From: Deltaproteobacteria bacterium
GTDB lineage: Bacteria; Desulfobacterota; Desulfuromonadia; Desulfuromonadales; BM103
Reading direction: 5' to 3'
Assembly (NCBI GenBank): GCA_024636215.1
Contig: JAGXHL010000093.1
Location: 1-64,000 of the forward strand
Length of the DNA stretch: 64,000 bases
The translations under genes and the position numbers were made by a program. Position 1 is the first letter of the stretch. Each line of letters begins with the position of its first letter. Positions 38,618 through 46,832 of this stretch are shown here, piece after piece. Below the pieces are notes generated by a model. It was not told the DNA's origin, did not search any database, and saw only the letters and a program-made list of their open reading frames with translations.

Positions 38618-40651
38618 ATGTCCGATGAAACGAAAATATATCAGTTGATCGTTCGCCAGCTTCCTGTGGCTGTCTCTGAACTGGAGGATCTGCTTAAGGA
38701 GCTGCACCGCGAATTTGGTCTTGACGTTTATACGGCCAGGCAAAGGCTGGTCGGGGCAGGCCTGGTCCTGTTCGGCAAAGGTAGCTTTGCAAAAACCGCA
38801 GAGATCGCGGCTCTGTTGCATCGCCATGGTTTTGTTTGCTGGCAGATCCTCCATGCCCCGCCCGGGTTCAAACCTGCTCGCCTGCGCAGTTTGGCCATCC
38901 ATAACGACTATCTTCTCTTCGAATGTCAGGGTGCCTCGGTGCGTCTGGAGCGGGGAAGCCCCGTTGTTGGAGTCTTCGCAGATATCTCCGGTGGCCTGAT
39001 TGACAAGCAGGTTAAACGCCTTCTGGCGCAAAATACTTACCGGGGGCGTGACTCACTCGAACCACTCTCTGTGGATGAGCTTCTGCCGGCGATCTTTCAG
39101 GGCAAGCCTGTCTTTGATTTTTATCTGCTCGACAGCCAAGGACAACCACGGAGCGCAGTCAGAGTCTTGCCCGGGCGGTTCAACCACGTCGGTCTGGAAG
39201 AGCGGGCCACCTTAAGCGCAAGAGGAAACCTGGAGGCCATGCTCTCCCTGGTTGAAGAATATTCGCAAAATTTTCACCTGCACTGTGATTTTGGATTGAG
39301 TCAATTGCCTGAATGCCAGGTGCAGCGTCTCGACGCAGGCCCTTCTGCCCTCGATGAGAATCTCAAGAGCCTGACTCACTATGGCTGGCTCGTTGCACGT
39401 TTGCAGGGAGACGGACGCCCCGTCGAGACCTCTTCAGCCCGCGCCGAGGAGGCCTCTTTGACCGGAGCAATCGCTGCGGCGACAATGCTCGGGCAAGCGG
39501 AGTGCGGCGCTGTTATGGGTGCAGATGGGTCGGCCGCCATGGCCGGGCTGGAAGATGTTAAACGTGAGGTGCGCAATGCTCTGGCTGACGAAAAAAAAGT
39601 AGCGACTGCGGCGAAAACGGGCCTGCCAAAGCCTGTAAAAAAAGATCTCCAGCCTCCCCCGGAACGGCCGGAAACCACGATGTCTCTGGCAAAGATGCTG
39701 GCGACCATCGGTACCTTTCTCGGCTTCGGGCTTTTTTTTCTAGCCGTTAAGGGTCATAACAGCCTGTTAAGTGACCTTGTCCAGTACGGAGTCAACACAG
39801 GGCTGATTGCCGGTTTGCTCGCCTGCTTTTTGTTCTGGTCGGGTCTTCGCTATATTCGGTTGAAACGCAAGATTGAGGACACGCCGACCAGTAAGGTGCG
39901 GTCACTGGCTATGGGTATGGTGGAAGTACATGGACGGGCGAGACGCCAGTACGCGCTGGTTGCTCCAATGACCCAGGCTGCCTGTGTCTATTATCGTCTG
40001 CGTCAATATCGACGCGACAGAAATAACAAGTGGAAGCTGGTCAAGGACATCGACAGCAGCCACGTGGCCTTCCAGATAGATGACGGAACAGGATCTGTGG
40101 TTGTTGTGCCACAAGGCGCTGCAGTTAAAGCAAAGACCCGTCAGAGCGGACATCCCGGGCAGAATCCGTTGACTTTCACAACCGTCAACACCACGGATGA
40201 AAATGAAAAGTGGGTTGAGGATATTATTTACGAAGGCACCACACTGTATATTCTCGGTTTTGCCCAGCCGCTCAGACAAGAGCGGCGCAGCTTGCGCGAG
40301 CGGACGGTTGAGAAGCTGCGTGAACTCAAGCTTGACCGCAGCGCCCTGCACCGTTACGATGCAGATGGCGATGGCCAGATCAGCGAGGATGAATGGCAGC
40401 AGGCACGCAATGACACAGAGCAGTCGGCGCTCAGGGAGCACCTGGCCGAAGGGACACAGCGCAAACGCCAGGAGGAGCATGTTGTGATCACGCGGCCGCC
40501 ACAGCGCGGTATGCCTTTTGTGATTGCCGAAACGGTTTCCGAGGCTCACCTGGTTCGCAACTACGGCTTTTTCAGTCTGCCGCTTCTGGCGGCAGGGTTA
40601 ATCCTGGCCGGTTGCGCTCTCTATCAGTTACTCATGTTTATTAACGCTTAG
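38618..40651 (+). CDS. GIDE-domain membrane protein with EF-hand loop
   Basis: The function is unknown. The 677-aa protein has: a soluble N-terminal half of about 340 residues, part of which may be a degenerate pair of ~70-residue repeats (inference); two transmembrane helices at about 360-380 and 392-412; a GIDE-type region related to the mitochondrial E3 ligase MUL1 (about 425-560, VEVHGRARR and ACVYYRLRQYRRD); a canonical EF-hand loop DADGDGQISEDE at 581-592 that should bind calcium; and a C-terminal helix at about 650-672. There is no RING domain, so E3 activity is not implied. It starts 8 bp after mutY and precedes lemA by 23 bp; GIDE-LemA pairing recurs in bacteria. Confidence 0.75.
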   Translation: MSDETKIYQLIVRQLPVAVSELEDLLKELHREFGLDVYTARQRLVGAGLVLFGKGSFAKTAEIAALLHRHGFVCWQILHAPPGFKPARLRSLAIHNDYLLFECQGASVRLERGSPVVGVFADISGGLIDKQVKRLLAQNTYRGRDSLEPLSVDELLPAIFQGKPVFDFYLLDSQGQPRSAVRVLPGRFNHVGLEERATLSARGNLEAMLSLVEEYSQNFHLHCDFGLSQLPECQVQRLDAGPSALDENLKSLTHYGWLVARLQGDGRPVETSSARAEEASLTGAIAAATMLGQAECGAVMGADGSAAMAGLEDVKREVRNALADEKKVATAAKTGLPKPVKKDLQPPPERPETTMSLAKMLATIGTFLGFGLFFLAVKGHNSLLSDLVQYGVNTGLIAGLLACFLFWSGLRYIRLKRKIEDTPTSKVRSLAMGMVEVHGRARRQYALVAPMTQAACVYYRLRQYRRDRNNKWKLVKDIDSSHVAFQIDDGTGSVVVVPQGAAVKAKTRQSGHPGQNPLTFTTVNTTDENEKWVEDIIYEGTTLYILGFAQPLRQERRSLRERTVEKLRELKLDRSALHRYDADGDGQISEDEWQQARNDTEQSALREHLAEGTQRKRQEEHVVITRPPQRGMPFVIAETVSEAHLVRNYGFFSLPLLAAGLILAGCALYQLLMFINA

Positions 40652-40673
40652 TTTTGTCCCAGGAGGCTTTGTT

Positions 40674-41243
40674 ATGACAGGCTGGATTGTTCTCGGTGTG
40701 CTGGTGTTTATCCTGGTTGCTTTGGTGTTGTATGTGATCACCATCTATAACGGTTTTGTTGCCCTGCAAAACAACATTGAGCGCAACTGGAGCAACATTG
40801 ATGTGCTCCTCAAGCAGCGTTATGATGAGCTGCCCAAGTTGATCAAGGTCTGTGAAGGCTACATGCAGCATGAGCAGAAGACCCTGGAAGCGGTAATTAA
40901 AGCCCGCTCCATGGCCGGGCAGGCACGGACCGACGAACAGAAAATGCAGGCTCAGAACATGCTGACCGACACCTTGAAGTCTCTCTTTATGGTGGTCGAG
41001 CGCTATCCTGAGCTTAAAGCGGACAAGTCGTTTCAGCAGCTGGGTTACCGGATTACCGAACTCGAAGACCAGATTGCTGACCGTCGCGAGTTTCTCAACG
41101 AGTCAGCCAATATCTACAATATCCGTACCGAACAGTTCCCCGATGTGATCATCGCCCGCATCTTTAATTTTGCCAAGCGCACCTTGTGGCAGATCGACCC
41201 TGATCATCGTCAGGATGTTAAGGTAGAGTTTAGGCACACCTGA
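40674..41243 (+). CDS. LemA family protein
   Basis: LemA proteins are membrane-anchored helical proteins of unclear role. Residues 1-25 form one transmembrane helix, then a long helical bundle begins (NNIERNWSNIDVLLKQRYDELP) and ends in the conserved region YNIRTEQFPDVIIARIFNF (about 149-167). The length of 189 aa is typical. AGGAGG lies at good spacing. It probably works with the GIDE protein encoded just upstream. Confidence 0.92.
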   Translation: MTGWIVLGVLVFILVALVLYVITIYNGFVALQNNIERNWSNIDVLLKQRYDELPKLIKVCEGYMQHEQKTLEAVIKARSMAGQARTDEQKMQAQNMLTDTLKSLFMVVERYPELKADKSFQQLGYRITELEDQIADRREFLNESANIYNIRTEQFPDVIIARIFNFAKRTLWQIDPDHRQDVKVEFRHT

Positions 41244-41402
41244 GAGACACCCTTTTGTTGGCTTTTCCTCAATTGAAAAGCGAGCTCCGTTTCAGGCCTG
41301 ACAATCGGTTCGTGGCAATGACATTGGTTTTTTAATAATCAGAAAACTGTCGATTTTTTTGGTCTTATTTGCATTATTTGACATTTCGGGAGAATCGTTG
41401 TG

Positions 41403-41927
41403 ATGCTATTAATCCGTATCCTTCTGGTTTTTGCTTGCTTGCTGAGTGCAACGGTCGTCTTTGCGGGTGAAGAAACAGTCTTTGAGTTGGGCGTTCGTGG
41501 CGGCGTTAATGATAATCGCAAAGATGAAGACTTTACGGCCGGGGAGATTTACCTTCTCAGGGATTTGCCCTGGCAGTTGCCTTTGTCAGAGGGCGTCAGC
41601 CTGCGAACCAGACTCGATGCCGGGGTCACGCTTCTTGAAGCGGCGGGTGAACATAGTGCGCTGCTGGCAATCGGTGGTGACCTCTTTCTGCCTATACAGC
41701 AGTGGCTGGAACTTGAAGTCGGCTTGCGACCTGCCTATATGAATGATTACAAACTCGGAGAGGATGATTTCGGAGGCAACATTCAGTTTGTTTCCCATGC
41801 CGGCATGACGCTGCGTTGGCATGACCTGAGTCTCGGTTATCGGATTCAGCATACGTCGAATGCGAGTATTTATGATAAAAATGGTGGCATGAATCTTCAC
41901 CTGCTCGGCTTGGGTGCTCGATTCTAG
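41403..41927 (+). CDS. PagL-like outer membrane lipid A deacylase
   Basis: PagL removes the 3-O-acyl chain of lipid A at the outer membrane. The 174-aa precursor has a signal peptide (LLIRILLVFACLLSATVVFA, then GEE), alternating beta strands, the family motif RIQHTSNASI near residue 147 with the His and Ser of the catalytic site, and a terminal Phe (GLGARF) as outer-membrane barrels have. The Glu expected 12 residues after the Ser is not evident; an Asn sits there. The stop TAG falls within the CTAGCAG tip of a palindromic repeat. GTG 41400 is an alternative start. Confidence 0.75.
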   Translation: MLLIRILLVFACLLSATVVFAGEETVFELGVRGGVNDNRKDEDFTAGEIYLLRDLPWQLPLSEGVSLRTRLDAGVTLLEAAGEHSALLAIGGDLFLPIQQWLELEVGLRPAYMNDYKLGEDDFGGNIQFVSHAGMTLRWHDLSLGYRIQHTSNASIYDKNGGMNLHLLGLGARF

Positions 41928-41977
41928 CAGCCAGTCGGAATTTACGGGCCGATGCGAAAACTCGGCTGTTTGGGAAG
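41924..41977. repeat. Left half copy of the palindromic element
   Basis: The 54 bases align without gaps to the left end of the copy at 53124, with the same tip CTAGCAGCC, the ACGGGCCGA block and GCGAAAA, and about 11 differences. The right half is missing. The element overlaps the last codon positions of the PagL-like gene. Confidence 0.65.
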
Positions 41978-42008
41978 ATTCCCGCTTCTTCTTTATGGTT
42001 TTATCAAT

Positions 42009-42042
42009 GGGATGATACAAACAACGGGATGATACAAACAAG
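42009..42042. repeat. 17-bp tandem duplication
   Basis: GGGATGATACAAACAAC (42009-42025) is followed directly by a copy differing only in the last base. It sits between the repeat remnant and the tRNA terminator and looks like a recent slip duplication. Confidence 0.7.
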
Positions 42043-42077
42043 AAAAAGGCCTCGCAGTCGGTAGATTGCGAGGCCTT
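42041..42077 (-). terminator. Terminator of tRNA-Phe
   Basis: On the minus strand an 11-bp stem AAGGCCTCGCA (42077-42067) pairs with TGCGAGGCCTT (42056-42046), then runs into TTTTTCTT. It begins 9 bp past the tRNA 3' end. Confidence 0.88.
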
Positions 42078-42085
42078 GTATCTTG

Positions 42086-42161
<76 letters not shown>

Positions 42162-42171
42162 GGGAGAAGGA

Positions 42172-42200
42172 TTTGTAACTAAATGCGAACTTTATGTCAA
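42172..42200 (-). promoter_or_regulatory. tRNA-Phe promoter
   Basis: The minus strand has TTGACA (42200-42195), 17 bp, then TACAAA (42177-42172), about 11 bp ahead of the tRNA 5' end. Confidence 0.65.
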
Positions 42201-42289
42201 GAAAAAAGCTGTCGATAATTCTTTGCTTGCTTTCCGGGGGGCTTTTTGTTACCAAGAAAGACCACAAAATTTCTGAAGGTGGCATCGTA

Positions 42290-42376
42290 ATGAAATCTCA
42301 ACAATGCTTGTTTACAGCTTTTTCCTTTTGGTTTGGCAGCTTTTTTGGCTTGCCTGACCGGGGTGAGGTCTGTTGA
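42290..42376 (+). CDS. Phe-rich leader peptide of the DAHP synthase gene
   Basis: A 28-codon reading frame begins at an ATG with AAGGTGG (42276-42282) at proper spacing. Residues 8-19 (FTAFSFWFGSFF) contain six Phe and one Trp, a density expected only of an attenuation leader. The mRNA across these codons can fold weakly (GGTTTGGCA 42330-42338 with TGCCTGACC 42351-42359). A rho-independent terminator follows 26 bp after the stop, ahead of aroF. Stalling at Phe codons when charged tRNA-Phe is scarce would favour read-through. I could not identify the antiterminator pairing, so the mechanism is inferred. Confidence 0.75.
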   Translation: MKSQQCLFTAFSFWFGSFFGLPDRGEVC

Positions 42377-42401
42377 CGGCCACTTGTCGATAGAACTACT
42401 G

Positions 42402-42442
42402 AAACCACGGGCGGGCTCAATCGGGGCGCCTGTGGTTTTTTC
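42402..42442 (+). terminator. Attenuator terminator before aroF
   Basis: ACCACGGGCG (42404-42413) pairs with CGCCTGTGGT (42427-42436), with one G-T pair, and is followed by T6. It stands between the leader peptide and aroF, so it can only act as a regulated early stop. Confidence 0.8.
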
Positions 42443-42459
42443 GTTTCGGGAAAGTAAAC

Positions 42460-42497
42460 GATAAAGGCCGCCGGGAAAAGCCCTGTCGGCCTTTATC
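42460..42497 (+). terminator. Second stem-loop in the aroF leader
   Basis: GATAAAGGCCG (42460-42470) and CGGCCTTTATC (42487-42497) form a perfect 11-bp stem, followed by TTTAA. It could be a second terminator or a structure that protects or exposes the aroF ribosome site (AAGGGG, about 42517-42522). Confidence 0.6.
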
Positions 42498-42532
42498 TTT
42501 AACCGCAACTTTCCCATAAGGGGACAAGCAAA

Positions 42533-43552
42533 ATGATTATTGTCATGAAAAATGGAGCCAGCAAAGCAGAGCTGGCAGCAGTAAAAAGTCGCATCAAGGA
42601 TCTGGGTTATAAACCTCATGTGATCCACGGCGATACCCGCAATGTGGTCGGTGCTGTCGGTGATGAGCGTGGCAAAGCCGTGCTGCAATCGCTTGAGTCG
42701 ATGCCGGGCGTGGAAAACGTGGTGCCGATTTTAAAGCCTTACAAGTTGGCGAGCAAAGAAGTCAAACTGGAGAGGACCTCGGTTGACATTGCTCCCGGCA
42801 TCACTGTGGGCGGTGATAAGCTGGTTGTCATGGCCGGGCCCTGCTCGGTCGAGAGTGAGCAGCAGATTCTCGAAACGGCCCATGCCGTTAAGGCCGCCGG
42901 GGCGACGGTCCTGAGAGGCGGTGCCTTCAAACCGCGCTCCAGTCCTTATTCTTTCCAGGGCATGGAAGAAGACGGCCTCAAATTACTTGCCTTGGCTCGC
43001 GAAGCAACCGGGCTGCCGGTTGTGACCGAGGTTGTTAACCCTCGTGATGTTGATCTGGTTGCAAAGTACGCCGACATTATGCAGGTCGGTGCACGTAACG
43101 TGCAGAACTTCGCCCTGCTGAAAATGCTCGGCAAACTCGACAAGCCGATTCTTCTCAAGCGCGGCATGGCAACAACCATTCAGGAATTCCTGATGAGTGC
43201 CGAGTATATCCTCTCCGAAGGTAACCAGAGAGTGATCCTTTGTGAACGGGGCATCCGCACATTTGAAACCGCAACCCGCAACACCCTTGATATTTCTGCC
43301 GTCCCCGTCCTGCAGGAGCAGACCCACCTGCCGATTGTTATCGATCCATCTCATGCCACCGGCCATGCGTCCCTGGTGCCGAGCATGTGTTATGCTGCTG
43401 TGGCTGCAGGCTGTGACGGGCTGATTGTCGAAGTTCATCCTCACCCGGAAGTTGCCGCGAGTGATGGTCCTCAGTCGCTACGTCCAGCAGATTTCCAGCG
43501 GATGATGATCAAGCTTGCCGAGTTTGCCAAAGTTGCAGGTAAGCCTCTGTAG
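42533..43552 (+). CDS. aroF: 3-deoxy-7-phosphoheptulonate (DAHP) synthase, type I-beta
   Basis: It condenses phosphoenolpyruvate and erythrose 4-phosphate in the first step of aromatic amino acid synthesis. The 339-aa protein starts with a ferredoxin-like regulatory domain (1-70), as in the Thermotoga type where Tyr or Phe inhibits, followed by a TIM barrel with [43 protein letters not shown] and [13 protein letters not shown] carrying metal and substrate ligands. A Phe-rich leader and terminator precede it, so both enzyme and transcription seem aromatic-controlled. Confidence 0.95.
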   Translation: MIIVMKNGASKAELAAVKSRIKDLGYKPHVIHGDTRNVVGAVGDERGKAVLQSLESMPGVENVVPILKPYKLASKEVKLERTSVDIAPGITVGGDKLVVMAGPCSVESEQQILETAHAVKAAGATVLRGGAFKPRSSPYSFQGMEEDGLKLLALAREATGLPVVTEVVNPRDVDLVAKYADIMQVGARNVQNFALLKMLGKLDKPILLKRGMATTIQEFLMSAEYILSEGNQRVILCERGIRTFETATRNTLDISAVPVLQEQTHLPIVIDPSHATGHASLVPSMCYAAVAAGCDGLIVEVHPHPEVAASDGPQSLRPADFQRMMIKLAEFAKVAGKPL

Positions 43553-43577
43553 CCTTGCAGCGTGAGACGCTTCAATG

Positions 43578-43616
43578 AGCAGGCTGTCCGACAATAGATG
43601 CCGAAAAGAAAATTTT
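43578..43616. repeat. Degenerate left end of the palindromic element
   Basis: AGCAGGCTGTC starts a 39-base stretch that aligns without gaps to the left end of the 53124 copy (shared AGCAG, CTGTC, GCCGA and GAAAATTT), with roughly two thirds identity. It lies between aroF and the small Cys-rich gene. Confidence 0.45.
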
Positions 43617-43629
43617 CCCGGAGTCTGAT

Positions 43630-43905
43630 ATGTTCCTGATCCCTTTAAGCCAGATTGAAAGTGTTGACCTTGTGATTCATGCCCTGCGAGCTGCTGGTGG
43701 CGAGGCGGATTGCACTATGTGTCCGGTGCGCAAGGTCTGCACCAAACAATGCCTGTCGGTTGCCGAGGGCATCCAGCAGATGGTTGCAACCAACAGCTTG
43801 CCGAACACGGGCCAGCTGCAAAGGCAAACAGATGGAAATCCCCAGATTGATCCTGATGACCCTAGTGAGGGTGGCTCCGGGATGCACCTGCGTGTCGTTA
43901 AATAG
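43630..43905 (+). CDS. Small Cys-rich protein of unknown function
   Basis: I do not recognise a family. The 91-aa protein has four closely spaced cysteines (CTMCPVRKVCTKQC, about residues 28-41), which could bind zinc or an iron-sulphur cluster, and a hydrophilic tail rich in Pro, Asp and Gly. It has CGGAG before the ATG and stands alone between aroF and the DUF1015 gene. The strict coding direction and spaced cysteines support a real gene. Confidence 0.6.
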   Translation: MFLIPLSQIESVDLVIHALRAAGGEADCTMCPVRKVCTKQCLSVAEGIQQMVATNSLPNTGQLQRQTDGNPQIDPDDPSEGGSGMHLRVVK

Positions 43906-44051
43906 TTTTCGTCCGGAAACGGCCCTTTTCCGCAATCTCTGCGTCAATCGGCAGATTTGATTGTGCGGCGTAAAGTGCTACGCCTCCGCTCAAATTCTTG
44001 ATTTTCTTGACCTTGCAAAAAATTGCTCGTTTCCAGATCGAAAACTGCACC

Positions 44052-44080
44052 GTGTCCATCCGGAGTTTCCAGATGGACAC
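44052..44080 (+). other. Strong hairpin ahead of the DUF1015 gene
   Basis: GTGTCCATC (44052-44060) and GATGGACAC (44072-44080) form a perfect 9-bp stem with an 11-base loop, 36 bp before the start codon. No T run follows, so it may be a regulatory or stabilising mRNA structure. Confidence 0.5.
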
Positions 44081-44116
44081 TAAATAACTCTGCATGAATC
44101 TTTTGAGGAAGCTGTG

Positions 44117-45457
44117 ATGATGAATCTCGCAAAACTGGCCCTGGAAGTCCCGACCATTCTTTTGCCCAAGGCAGGTATCGACTTGAGTCGTTGGGCCGTG
44201 ATTGCCTGCGATCAGTATACCTCGGAGCCCGAGTATTGGCAGGCTGTTGAGCAATTGGTCGCCGACCAGCCTTCCAGCTTGCGCCTGGTTTTCCCTGAAG
44301 TGTACCTGGAAGACGAGGACGGTGAGCAACGGATTGCCGATATCAATGCCAGCATGGAACAGTACCTGACTGAAGGTGTGCTTACTGAGCAGGGCAAAGG
44401 CTTTATCCTGCTCGATCGCAAGACCAGTCACGTGGAGTCGCGCAAAGGGCTGGTTGTGGCTCTCGATCTGGAGGCCTACGACTATAGACCTGGTTCCAAA
44501 ACCTTGATCAGGGCCACCGAAGGAACTATTGTTGATCGTTTGCCGCCGCGGATCCGGGTCAGGGAAAATGCCGCAGTTGAGTTGCCGCACATCATGGTGC
44601 TGATCGACGATCCCGAACAGACCGTGATCGAGCCGCTGTTTAAGGCCGAACTGGAAGAGGTCTATGACTTTGAACTGATGCAGCAGGGTGGCCATCTGCG
44701 GGGCTGGCGGGTCAATCAGCTACAGCTGATTGAGCAGGTGGCAAATGCCCTCGAGGCTCTGGCGGAAAAAGAACGTTTCCAGAAACGCTATGATGTCGCT
44801 GATGACGAAGTTATGCTCTACGCCATGGGCGACGGCAATCACAGTTTTGCCACGGCCAAGGCCATCTGGGAGCAGCTCAAGACTGAGGCCTCAGACCCTG
44901 CCGAGGTCATGGACCATCCGGCGCGCTATGCACTGATTGAACTGGTTAACGTGCATGATCCGGGGTTGGAGTTCGAAGCAATCCATCGCGTGCTGTTTGA
45001 GGTTGATGTCGATAAGCTGATCAGGCAGGCTGAGACATATTATCACAAGGTGGGGACCCCCTGCCGCGTGATCTGGCATGACGATCTCGCTTCGGCCACC
45101 GCCGCCGCGCAACAATCGGGTAATGCGCATGCAATTCCCCTGGTCGCTGCGGGGCGCTTTGGCTTGCTTGAAGTTGCGGACCCGAAGCTGACTCTCGAGG
45201 TCGGAACCTTGCAGAATTTTCTCGATGATTATCTGGCAAGCGGGGCGTCAGGGCGGATTGATTATATCCATGGTGATGACGCGGTTTCCCGTTTCGGCAG
45301 CCGGTCAGGCAACGTCGGCTTCTACCTGCCGTCGATTTCCAAGCACGACCTGTTTCGCACTATCGTGCGTGACGGAGCCCTGCCGCGCAAAACCTTTTCC
45401 ATGGGCGAAGCCGATGAAAAACGTTTTTACCTCGAGGCGCGCAGGATCACTCGCTGA
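44117..45457 (+). CDS. DUF1015 family protein (serine-cluster associated)
   Basis: DUF1015 proteins (COG4198) have no proven function but are often encoded beside serA and serC, as here. The 446-aa protein has the family start LPKAGIDLSRWAVIACDQYT and a GDGNHSFATAKAIW motif at about 236-249, in place of the usual D-G-N/H-H block, plus a near-terminal SISKHDLFRTIVRDG. GAGGAAG sets ATG 44117, with GTG 44114 and ATG 44120 as alternatives. A role in serine synthesis is inference from position; no serB-like phosphatase is seen in the window. Confidence 0.8.
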   Translation: MMNLAKLALEVPTILLPKAGIDLSRWAVIACDQYTSEPEYWQAVEQLVADQPSSLRLVFPEVYLEDEDGEQRIADINASMEQYLTEGVLTEQGKGFILLDRKTSHVESRKGLVVALDLEAYDYRPGSKTLIRATEGTIVDRLPPRIRVRENAAVELPHIMVLIDDPEQTVIEPLFKAELEEVYDFELMQQGGHLRGWRVNQLQLIEQVANALEALAEKERFQKRYDVADDEVMLYAMGDGNHSFATAKAIWEQLKTEASDPAEVMDHPARYALIELVNVHDPGLEFEAIHRVLFEVDVDKLIRQAETYYHKVGTPCRVIWHDDLASATAAAQQSGNAHAIPLVAAGRFGLLEVADPKLTLEVGTLQNFLDDYLASGASGRIDYIHGDDAVSRFGSRSGNVGFYLPSISKHDLFRTIVRDGALPRKTFSMGEADEKRFYLEARRITR

Positions 45458-45629
45458 GGTCATTGACAGGCTGCCTGGAAAAGTAGTAAAACCGGCCTTC
45501 CGGTCGCTGTTCAAACGTGCAGAAAGCAAGCTCGCCAAGCACGCATCTCCTCATCTGGCATTGCGGGCTTTTTGTTTTTATCAATCACATACATTTTTTT
45601 AATCACATATATTGGTCAGGAGTCAATCG

Positions 45630-46799
45630 ATGAACAAAGTCCGTACATATAACAAAATCTCTGTTAAGGGTCTGGAAAAGTTCTCCCGCGACAGCTACGA
45701 AATTGCCAGTGAGATTGGCACCCCCGACGCACTGATGCTACGCAGTCATGTGTTGCAGCCGGAAGACATCGAAACGTCGGTTAAAGCCATCGGTCGAGCC
45801 GGTGCCGGTGTTAACAACATCCCGGTTGAAAATTGCACCGAGCGCGGTATAGTCGTCTTCAATGCGCCCGGTGCCAACGCCAACGCGGTTAAGGAGTTGA
45901 CGGTCGCTGCGATGCTGCTTTCCTGTCGCGATATCGTTGGCGCCATCGACTTTGTTCGCAAAGAAGGTCAGGGCAAGAGCGCCGAGGAACTGCACAAGCT
46001 GGTTGAAGGCGGTAAAAAGACTTATGGTGGCACTGAGTTGAAAGGCAAGACCCTTGGTGTTGTCGGTCTTGGCGCCATTGGCTCTCTGGTCGCGGAAACC
46101 GGACTGATGCTCGGTATGAAAGTTCTCGGCTACGACCCGGCTCTGTCCGTTGCCGCCGCATGGCGACTTTCGCGAGATGTTGAGCGGATGGAAAACATGC
46201 AGTCTTTGCTCGCCAAGTCGGATATCGTGACCTTGCACCTGCCGGTTCTCGAAGCGACCCGCAACCTGATTAACAAGGAGTTGGTTGACAGCTTCAAGCC
46301 GGGGGCAACCCTGATCAACCTGTCGCGTGAAAAAGTCGCCGATACAGAGGCGATTCTTAAAGGCCTGGAGACAGGACGGATTGGCAAATACCTGACTGAC
46401 TTCCCGGTTCAGGAGTTGATGGGCAACGACAAGGTTGTACCGATCCCTCATCTCGGCGCCAGCACCGAAGAGGCCGAAGAGAATTGTGCCATCATGGTGG
46501 CTGAGCAATTGATCGATTTCCTGGAAAACGGCAATATCAAGAATTCCGTCAACTTCCCGAGTATTGCCCTGGAGCGCAATGGTGGCTTCCGAATCGCCTT
46601 CTCCAATCGCAATGTGCCGAAGATGCTCAATCAGGTCCTCTCGGTACTGGCCGATCTGGAGATGAACGTGATTGACATGATCAACAAGAGCCGCGACGGA
46701 GTGGCCTACAATATTATTGATATTGATAAAAAACCATCGGAAGACCTCGTTCAGGCTCTTGAAGCGATCGATGGGGTTATTAAAGTGCGTGTCCTTTAA
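45630..46799 (+). CDS. D-3-phosphoglycerate dehydrogenase, short ACT form (paralogue 2 of 3)
   Basis: A 389-aa D-2-hydroxyacid dehydrogenase with one C-terminal ACT domain. Visible motifs are IGRAGAGVNNIPV, the nucleotide loop GVVGLGAIGS, NLSREKVADTE with the catalytic Arg, and PIPHLGASTEEAEEN with the catalytic His. The ATG at 45630 is set by CAGGAG (45617-45622). This clade with short ACT tail is commonly linked to DUF1015 and serC, so it is probably the biosynthetic enzyme paired with SerC 33 bp downstream. Confidence 0.85.
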   Translation: MNKVRTYNKISVKGLEKFSRDSYEIASEIGTPDALMLRSHVLQPEDIETSVKAIGRAGAGVNNIPVENCTERGIVVFNAPGANANAVKELTVAAMLLSCRDIVGAIDFVRKEGQGKSAEELHKLVEGGKKTYGGTELKGKTLGVVGLGAIGSLVAETGLMLGMKVLGYDPALSVAAAWRLSRDVERMENMQSLLAKSDIVTLHLPVLEATRNLINKELVDSFKPGATLINLSREKVADTEAILKGLETGRIGKYLTDFPVQELMGNDKVVPIPHLGASTEEAEENCAIMVAEQLIDFLENGNIKNSVNFPSIALERNGGFRIAFSNRNVPKMLNQVLSVLADLEMNVIDMINKSRDGVAYNIIDIDKKPSEDLVQALEAIDGVIKVRVL

Positions 46800-46832
46800 A
46801 TAGCTCATAAAACATTAAGGCAGGAGGATTTC

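Noticed and set aside
42194..42289. N-terminal part of a 60-codon frame before aroF
   Set aside because: The leader peptide has its own ribosome site and ATG at 42290; the earlier part overlaps the tRNA promoter.
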